From contig CAUYUJ010011264.1 of NCBI GenBank assembly GCA_963575745.1, positions 1 to 23,879 on the forward strand: a stretch of 23,879 nt of DNA, written 5' to 3'. The position numbers were made by a program, and so were the translations under genes. The stretch is from Prorocentrum cordatum. Its lineage: Eukaryota > Sar > Dinophyceae > Prorocentrales > Prorocentraceae. A model generated the notes under the pieces. It made no database searches and was not told where the DNA came from. It saw only the letters and a list, made by a program, of their open reading frames with translations. Positions 16,972 through 23,879 of the stretch are shown in pieces (the first letter of the stretch is position 1; every line of letters begins with the position of its first letter).

Positions 16972-17115
16972 CAGGGCTGAACCTAAACGGTGTTATTCGT
17001 GTTCGTGTTGTTTTCGGTTTCCCTCGTTTTGCCTTGAGTTCGCCTTCGCTGCAAAACGACATCGAAACGAAAACGACACACGACATCGCCAACACACCGT
17101 TTAGGTCTACCCCTG
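16972..17115. mobile_element. hAT-type MITE, copy 2 (144 bp)
   Basis: The element begins CAGGGCTGA followed by ACCTAAACGGTGT, and ends ACACCGTTTAGGT followed by CTACCCCTG. The inverted ends match at 19 of 22 positions with no gap, and 13 inner bases match perfectly. It is flanked by a perfect 8-bp duplication, CTCCTCAC. CAGGG ends plus an 8-bp duplication define a hAT-type element. Its left half resembles copy 1 (TTCGTGTTCGTGTTGT, CGGTTTCCCTCGTTTT, TTCGCTGCAAAA). It has about 30 bp more than copy 1 in the right half, holding GAAACGAAAACGACAC. It is non-autonomous. Confidence 0.88.
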
Positions 17116-17123
17116 CTCCTCAC
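17116..17123. repeat. Target-site duplication, right, MITE copy 2
   Basis: CTCCTCAC, directly after the element end. It is identical to 16964-16971. Confidence 0.85.
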
Positions 17124-17359
17124 CCCCCCCTGATGGATCGCTCCTGCGGCGCAGGGGGCGAGCGGCTCGCTCCCTCCGCCCCCTCGCTCGGCCGCGCCTT
17201 CCGCCCCGCCCCCTCCTGCATGGCGGCACAGTCCCACCAGCCCTCTGGGCGCAGGCTGCCTGGAGAGCTCCCTCTTGAAACCCCCTTCTTCCCCTTCTGG
17301 GAGGGGCTCAGCCCTCCCCCCCACCCCCTCCCCTGGACCTGAACGGGGGCGGTCGCGAG
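17124..17359. other. C-rich spacer after the MITE
   Basis: GC-rich DNA with CCCCTC runs. Its first 20 bases continue the 97-bp tandem unit interrupted by the MITE. No gene was recognised. Confidence 0.5.
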
Positions 17360-18035
17360 CGGTCAGAGCGTCCAAGATGGCCCAAGACGGCTCCAAGAGG
17401 GCCTCTGAAAGCCCAAGATGACCTCCAAGATGGCTCAAGATAATCCGAGATGCCCCAAGATGGCTTCCAAGATTCTCCACGAGGATCCAAGAAGGTTCCA
17501 AGACGGCTCCAAGAGGCCTCCGAGACATCCAAGGAGGCCACCAAGAGGCAAACCTCCTCACAACACAATCTCGCCTTTTCGCTGCCGATGGCTATCCGAT
17601 GCCTCAAGATGGCTCCAAGATGGCCCAACAAGGCCCCAAGTGAGGCCCAAGAGAGCCTCAAACCGGCCCCAAGAGCCCCCAAAAGCGCTCCAAGAGCGCC
17701 CCAAGAGGCGATGTGTGGGGCTCCCGGGGGGCAGCGCTGATTGGGGAACCCCCTTCTTTGATCGGTGTCCTCCAAGATGGCCCCAAGAAGCGCCCAGGAG
17801 GCCCCAAGAGGCCCCAAGATGGCAGCAAGATGGCCCCAAGGGGCCCCCAAGAGGCCCCCAGGAGACCCCCAAGAAGACCCCAAGCGGCCCCAAGAGCCCC
17901 CCCCCCCCGAGGCACCCAAGACGGCCAAGAGCCCCCCAGGACCGCCAAGAGACCCCGAAGACGTCCCAGGCCTCCAAGAAGCGCCCAAGAGATATCCCAA
18001 GAGGCTCCGAGAGGCATCCAAGAGACCTCTGGTCC
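17360..18035 (+). repeat. Degenerate CCAAGATGG / CCAAGAGG minisatellite
   Basis: Dozens of units of 8-12 bp built on CCAAGATGGC, CCAAGAGGC and CCCCAAGAG, too diverged for a fixed period. Related blocks lie at 19250-19900 (same strand) and, in reverse, at 8058-8155 and about 22440-22560. Minus-strand open frames (rich in Gly, Leu, Trp and Ser) and plus-strand frames (rich in Pro, Arg, Lys and Gln) follow from the unit composition. Confidence 0.85.
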
Positions 18036-18040
18036 TTTTG

Positions 18041-18515
<475 letters not shown>

Positions 18516-18825
18516 GCATCGGCATGCTGTTAATCTTCCGTTTCCCCACTCCTTCATTCATCCATCCAGCCTCGTCCTTCTCCTCCTCCCTCCTTCGCAC
18601 GGTTCGGCCGTCCCCCTCTTTGCTCCCGCACTTCCCTGATCACCTCAACTCGCCTGGACATCGTTTCTGGATGGGCCGGGGGGGAAACGCGAACGAAGCG
18701 CCTGGAATTCGCTCTAACGGCACTCCCGTGTAGGCTTTTCCGCTAGCGCAGACGACCCCTGCCTCGCCGCCGACGCAAACATACTGATAGCTTCCCTTCT
18801 CTAACAGGTCGCACGCAAGCAAACC
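18516..18825. other. Spacer with a possible splice-acceptor-like tract
   Basis: Mixed DNA. CTTCCCTTCTCTAACAGG at about 18791-18808 resembles a 3' splice site (polypyrimidine then AG|G) and lies shortly upstream of the open frame at 18826. This is suggestive only. Confidence 0.3.
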
Positions 18826-19485
18826 ATGCTTTCCGCCCATCCATCGGGGCACAAATCTGCGACGGCCTCTGGCGCGTCGCCCTCTCGCGTGCGCGATGCT
18901 GCCCCGGGGGCGGTGGCGCCCTGCCAGAGAAACGAAGCGACGGGATCGTCGGGAGATCGGGTCTCCATCGGTGGCGGGCTCGCAACACCACCTCGGGGAA
19001 AAACGCCTCTAGTAAGTCCCCGAGGGCCCAAGAACAGGAAGAAAGCTGAAAGGTTGCCCCGAGAGGCTCAACCATTGCCTCACAACGACGACCGCCGAAA
19101 ACGCCTGCAAGACTGCCCGATCGACGTCATACACTGCCGCAATTGCACCCCCCAGAAAAAAAACGGAGAAACAAATGCCTGCATCGGGGTCCCGGGGACG
19201 ACCTTCCCGTCCTTACGGGCTCGGGTGGGCCTTTTTCAGGGTAGCTCAGCAGTGTCCCAAGAACTCCCTCTCAGGCCCCAAGATCATCCGCATTGGCGCC
19301 GAGATTGGCCCAAGACGATCCCGAAGCCCACAAGCATACTCAGAAGGATGCCCAAGGCAAAGCCACAGACGAGACCCCGTTGTTCCCAGCGTCGCTTTGG
19401 CGGTCTTCGCGGCCTGCTGGGCCGTCTTGGAGGCCCCACGGGCCGGCCCACGAGGCCGCAACCGTGCAGACACCATACCTCATGA
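18826..19485 (+). CDS. Unrecognised 219-codon ORF, low-confidence gene candidate
   Basis: A hydrophilic frame rich in Ser, Pro, Arg and Ala near the start, with a less biased middle (RRKRLQDCPIDVIHCRNCTP, about residues 91-110) containing three cysteines. It ends in an Arg/Gly/Pro-rich stretch that overlaps the degenerate CCAAGA minisatellite from about 19250. The start lies about 20 bases after an AG|G acceptor-like site, which is the main argument for it. No family is recognised and GC richness alone could keep this frame open. Confidence 0.2.
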   Translation: MLSAHPSGHKSATASGASPSRVRDAAPGAVAPCQRNEATGSSGDRVSIGGGLATPPRGKTPLVSPRGPKNRKKAERLPREAQPLPHNDDRRKRLQDCPIDVIHCRNCTPQKKNGETNACIGVPGTTFPSLRARVGLFQGSSAVSQELPLRPQDHPHWRRDWPKTIPKPTSILRRMPKAKPQTRPRCSQRRFGGLRGLLGRLGGPTGRPTRPQPCRHHTS

Positions 19486-19900
19486 CGCTCGCGCACTCGG
19501 CTCTTCGGCCTAGTGGCGCCACAAGGCCCCCGAGAGCGCCCCGAGACAGTGCCAAGGAGGCCTCCAGGAGGGGCCCACGAGGCTCCTGGGAGGAGCCCGG
19601 AGGGAGAGCCCGAACCGACTCCTGGAGCCTTCTGCCACGGGACCGCAGCCAGGCCCCCGAGAGGGTCTCTGGGAGGCCCCGAGGCCTCGAAGAGGCCCGC
19701 AGGACGCCCAAAAGACGCATCCAAGAGGCCCCCAAGGGTTTTCAAGCCAGCGGCGCAGAGGGCCCTCGAGCGCGGGCGGCAGATATGGATGCTGCTTGCG
19801 ATCGGGCACTGTCGAAGGCACCGTGTACGAGACGTCGCACACAAGAGGCCCCCGGGGTGCCTTCCGAATCACCCCAAGAGGTCTCTCAGGGGGCCCTGGT
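19250..19900 (+). repeat. Degenerate CCCCAAGAGG-type minisatellite, second block
   Basis: Scattered then denser units such as GGCCCCAAGA, CCCCGAGA and GGCCCCCGAGAG, with non-repeat sequence between about 19330 and 19500. It has the same unit family and strand as 17360-18035 but is more eroded. A 424-codon plus frame (19293-20567) runs through this block and the following 18-bp array and is regarded as an artefact. Confidence 0.65.
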
Positions 19901-20143
19901 CGACGACCCGTGCGCGGTGGCAGGACGCGCCCCAGGCCACAAGACGGTGAGAAAAAAAACGCCACCACGGCACACCTTGCCCGCGATATTACCAAGGATC
20001 ATGGTTCCTCAACTCGTGCTTCACACAGGTGGGGGAAGCAAAGACCGCGTTTCTTTATGTTCGGCGATGACGGGCGTCAGGGGGGGGGGATGGCGGGGGG
20101 GGTATGACGTGACGCCCTTCCCCGCCGTGTGGTTCCGGCACCA

Positions 20144-20202
20144 CAGCCGCGCCCGCGCGCACGACGCGACGAGCGACGAGCGACGAGCGACGACGACGAC
20201 GC
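20144..20202 (+). repeat. Flanking direct repeat with GACGA units, left copy
   Basis: Begins CAGCCGCGCCCGCGCGCACG and continues with GAGCGAC and GACGAC units. The same block, with C to T at base 9, starts at 21385 in the same orientation. The two copies bracket the inverted minisatellite pair. Confidence 0.8.
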
Positions 20203-20230
20203 GAGCAGCATGTAAGTGGCGATCTGCCCA

Positions 20231-20518
20231 TTGCGCCTGTGTACACCACGACGCTCGCGTGCACCACGCCGCGCGTGTGCACCACAGCGCCTGCGTACAC
20301 CGCAACAGCCGTGTGCAACGCACCGCCCGCGTATACCACAATACTTGGGAGCACTACAGCGCTGGTGTACATACACCGCAGCAGCCATGTTCAACACAAC
20401 GCCTGTGTACACCTGTGCTTGCGTGCACCGCAGCGCCTGTGCAAGCCACAGCGCCTGTCTACACCACAGCATCCGCGTGCAACGCAGCGCTGTTGTACAC
20501 CACAGTGCCTGCGTGCAT
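20231..20518 (+). repeat. 18-bp minisatellite, left array
   Basis: About 16 units of the type GTGCACCACAGCGCCTGC, with one 22-bp and one 16-bp variant. Because 18 is a multiple of 3, each frame keeps a fixed hexapeptide; one reads V-H-H-S-A-C/R. The opposite array at 20955-21250 has the same unit in reverse orientation. Confidence 0.92.
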
Positions 20519-20954
20519 AAGACAGGTAAAAGGAGCATGTACGTCAGGGTCTGCTGCGGACAACTAAACGCCACGCCAGGAAAGTTCTGACAATCGAATG
20601 CGACGTTTGTCCCTCCTCCCTCCTCCTCCACCTCCACCTCCTCCTCCTCCTCCTCTTCCTGCTCCTCGTCCTCTTCCTCCTTCTTACCCCCTGTCGTGCG
20701 GTTTGGCGTTGCAACGCACGTGCGCAACTCAGCGTGCACCGCAGAATGGTCGATTGAATCGGTCCACTTGGTTCTCGGACGGCCAGTTTAGCTGGAGCCT
20801 CCTGGACGCAAGTGGGAGTTAGGGTGATGCGGGCGGACTCGGGGGGACTCGTAGATTCCAGCGGCACTCCTTCGTCCATGAGGATTTGTTTTCCATTGTT
20901 TCTCTGGAGTCCACACGCGCTCCATTCTGTCACAAGGATTCCGTCTGAAATTCT
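20519..20954 (-). other. Spacer between the inverted 18-bp arrays, with a minus-strand ORF
   Basis: Holds a CTC/CCACCT tract at about 20605-20672 and about 260 bp of unique sequence. A 235-codon minus frame (21251-20544) crosses the right array (HHSAC-type repeats), the unique part (YRISDGILVTEWSACGLQRN, then SPPESARITLTPTCVQEAPA) and the CTC tract (Arg-rich). The unique part is not repeat-biased but I do not recognise it. Confidence 0.35.
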
Positions 20955-21250
20955 ATACACAACAATGGTGTTGTGTTGCACACGGCGGATATGGTGTACA
21001 CACGCGCCGTGGCGTACACAGGCACTGCAATGCGCGCAGGCATTGTGGTGTACACTGGTGCTGTGTTGCGCACGGCTGATGTGGTGTACGGAGGCGCTGT
21101 GGTGTACACAGGAGCTGCTGTGCCCGCAGGCACGGTGGCACGAACTGACGCTGTGTTGCACGCGGCTGCTGTGGTGTACATCGGCGGTGTGGTGTAAACA
21201 GGCGCTGTGGTGCACGCGGGCACTGTGATGTACACAAGAGTTGTGATGCA
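20955..21250 (-). repeat. 18-bp minisatellite, right array (inverted)
   Basis: About 16 units of the type GCGCTGTGGTGTACACAGGC, the reverse complement of the left array. Immediately outside, the minus strand reads CATGTAGGTGGCGATATG (21266-21249). It matches the left flank CATGTAAGTGGCGATCTG (20209-20226) at 16 of 18 positions, so the inverted repeat extends beyond the arrays. Confidence 0.92.
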
Positions 21251-21384
21251 TATCGCCACCTACATGTTCGTGCTACCCGTCCTCCGCCATTCATTCCCAG
21301 ACGCCGCCGGCGCGAAACGTGACGTCATCGACCCCCTCCCCCCCAGATGATTGCCGTCATCGGCCCGGACTTACAAACAGGCTC

Positions 21385-21470
21385 CAGCCGCGTCCGCGCG
21401 CACGACGACGATGAGCGACGAGCGACGAACCACGAGCGACGACGACGGACGACGACGACGACGCCTGCGG
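21385..21470 (+). repeat. Flanking direct repeat with GACGA units, right copy
   Basis: CAGCCGCGTCCGCGCGCACG followed by GACGACGATGAGCGACGAGC-type units, parallel to 20144-20202. It lies outside the right minisatellite array. Confidence 0.8.
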
Positions 21471-21596
21471 ACCAGATACCTATGCGGATTCCCACGCGGA
21501 CACCTACGCGGATCCCAATGGGCACGGCGGCAGTGCCCGGAGCGCACTGGGGGGGGGGAGCGTTGCGTCATAGGGGGTGGGGGCGGGAGAAAGGTC

Positions 21597-21686
21597 CAAA
21601 TCCAACCGGTCGCGTGAGATCCCAACCGGACGGCTCAGATCCCAACCGTCAAGGACACGCGGGACGGGTGAGATCCCAACCACACT
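21597..21686 (+). repeat. Short GATCCCAACC repeat
   Basis: GATCCCAACC occurs three times, with a variant AAATCCAACC at the start, spaced 20-40 bp apart. It leads directly into the 10-bp array. Confidence 0.75.
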
Positions 21687-21690
21687 GGAG

Positions 21691-22337
21691 CCTCTGAAAG
21701 GTTCTGAGAGCCTCTGCAAGGTTCTGAGAGCCCCTGAGAGGTTCTGAAAACCTCTGCAAGGTTCTGAGAGCCTCTGCGAGGTTCTGAAAGCCTCTGCGAG
21801 ATTCTGAAAGCCTCTGCAAGGTTCGGAAAGCCTCTGCGAGGTTCTGAGAGCCTTTGCAAGGTTTTGAGAGCCTCTGCGAGGTTCTGAGAGCCTCTGCAAG
21901 GTTCTGAGAGCCTCTGCAAGGTTCTGAGAGCCCCTGAAAGATTCTGCTAGGTTCTGAGAGCCTCTGAAAGATTCTGAGAGCCTCTGAGAGGTTCTGAGAG
22001 CCTCTGAAAGATTCTGCAAGGTTCTGAGAGCCTCTGAGAGCCTCTGCAAGGTTCTGAGAGCCTCTGAGAGCCTCTGCACGGTTAAAGGAGCCTCTGCAAG
22101 GTTCTGAGAGCCTCGAGCCTCTGCAAGGTTCTGAGAGCCTCTGAGAGATTCTGCAAGGTTCTGAGAGCCTCTGAGAGATTCTGAGAGCCTCTGAGAGATT
22201 CTGAGAACCTCTGAGAGATTCTGCAAGTTTCTGAGAGCCTCTGAGAGATTCTGCAAGTTTCTGAGAGCCTCTGAGAGATTCTGCAAGGTTCTGAGAGCCT
22301 CTGAGAGATTCTGCAAGGTTCTGAAAGATTCTGCAAG
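21691..22337. repeat. 10-bp minisatellite, about 65 units
   Basis: Ten-base units alternate among GTTCTGAGAG, CCTCTGAGAG, CCTCTGCAAG and ATTCTGCAAG types, with few indels. The plus strand is closed by TGA in every frame because of TTCTGAGAG. The minus strand has no stop in any frame and encodes a 10-residue periodic peptide such as LSEALRTLQR in all three. The minus frames are 94 to 270 codons long. Confidence 0.95.
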
Positions 22338-23236
<899 letters not shown>

Positions 23237-23279
23237 CTACTACGACTACTACTACTGACTACTACTACTACTCTGTGCT

Positions 23280-23539
23280 AGACGCATCTACTACGAGACG
23301 ACTGCGACTGCTACTACTACTACTACTACTACACCGCTGACTAACTTAGGACTACTCTAATTCTGTTCGACTTACTCACTACTACTACTGTACCTACCGT
23401 GACTCATGTCTACTGATCAATTCTACTGGTTACTCGACTGCACTGGCTCACGTGGCTACTACTACTACTACTACTACCTACTACTACTACTACTAGTACT
23501 ACTGCTACTACTACGACGACTACTACTACTCTCCTACTC

Positions 23540-23578
<39 letters not shown>

Positions 23579-23792
23579 CGGCTTCTAGTCGTACTACACC
23601 TACTATTCCTCGTATCACTACTACTACGACTACGACTACGACTACTACTACTACTACTACAACTACTACTACTACTACTCTTATTATTACAACCACTACT
23701 ACTTGTACTACTATACCCTCCACAAGTACTGCTACTAATGCCACGACTTGCATTGCTACTACCACTACTGGTACTACTACACTCTCCACAAG

Positions 23793-23832
<40 letters not shown>

Positions 23833-23879
23833 GTTTCTACTAGTACTAGTACTAGTACTAGTACTAGTACTAGTACTAG
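23280..23879. repeat. Degenerate CTA/TAC repeats ending in (TACTAG)7
   Basis: Irregular (ACT)n, CTACGA and CTACTC blocks with unique islands near 23340-23455. The final 42 bases (23838-23879) are seven exact TACTAG units. The array is cut by the window end, so its true length is unknown. The unit contains ACTAGT, which is self-complementary. Confidence 0.95.

Noticed and set aside
19293-20567. 424-codon plus-strand open frame, the longest in the window
   Set aside because: It crosses a degenerate minisatellite, GC-rich DNA and the 18-bp array. No domain is visible and composition is Arg/Pro/Ala-biased as GC content predicts.

Overview
The window reads as an intergenic, repeat-saturated stretch of a GC-rich eukaryotic nuclear genome. 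I found no intact protein-coding gene, no recognisable tRNA or rRNA gene and no CRISPR array. What carries information is a set of decayed transposable elements set among very long trinucleotide microsatellites, minisatellites and one true satellite. The degraded non-LTR retrotransposons carry a Cys/His cluster, an RNase H domain and a C-terminal Cys-rich tail. From memory, this arrangement recalls elements common in dinoflagellates and some other algae. The organism is therefore probably a dinoflagellate-like alga, but that is inference; no spliced-leader sequence or host gene confirms it.

Layout. 1-1.5 kb: GA/CT-rich low-complexity DNA with a long (CT)n tract. 1.63-3.33 kb (minus): LINE fragment A, covering the post-RT linker, Cys motif, RNase H and terminal Cys motif, broken by frameshifts. 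3.4-4.1 kb: compound CTC/ATC microsatellite. 5.06-5.17 kb: a 115-bp hAT-type MITE with an 8-bp target duplication (7/8). 5.2-5.5 kb: unrecognised, possibly coding fragments. 5.9-6.5 kb: CCCT foldback and (GA)n. 7.0-7.68 kb and 10.39-11.76 kb (minus): two parts of LINE fragment B. They are separated by about 2.7 kb of microsatellite, a 160-bp satellite of about 9.4 copies (8.38-9.89 kb) and an ATG-repeat tract. The RNase H domain is cut between its third and fourth catalytic acidic residues. 11.8-11.96 and 15.16-15.25 kb: two copies of a dispersed hairpin-rich repeat. 14.13-14.30 kb: a foldback element with arms of about 65 bp. 15.63-15.84 kb: another inverted repeat. 16.78-16.96 kb: a 97-bp tandem duplication, followed by a second copy of the hAT-type MITE (16.97-17.12 kb) with a perfect 8-bp target duplication. 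17.36-18.04 kb: degenerate CCAAGATGG/CCAAGAGG minisatellite. 18.04-18.52 kb: CTC/CATCCT/ATC microsatellite. 19.25-19.9 kb: more of the degenerate minisatellite. 20.2-21.27 kb: two 18-bp minisatellite arrays in inverted orientation. 21.69-22.34 kb: a 10-bp minisatellite. 23.0-23.88 kb: (TAC)n ending in (TACTAG)7 at the window edge.

The best-supported items are the two-copy hAT-like MITE family (TIRs, 8-bp TSDs and a related empty site inside the window) and the split LINE B. The 18-bp arrays in mirror orientation, the foldback element and the 10-bp array open in all three minus frames are the structures I would look at next. Nothing here works together as an operon or pathway. The regional logic is transposon insertion and decay followed by simple-repeat expansion.
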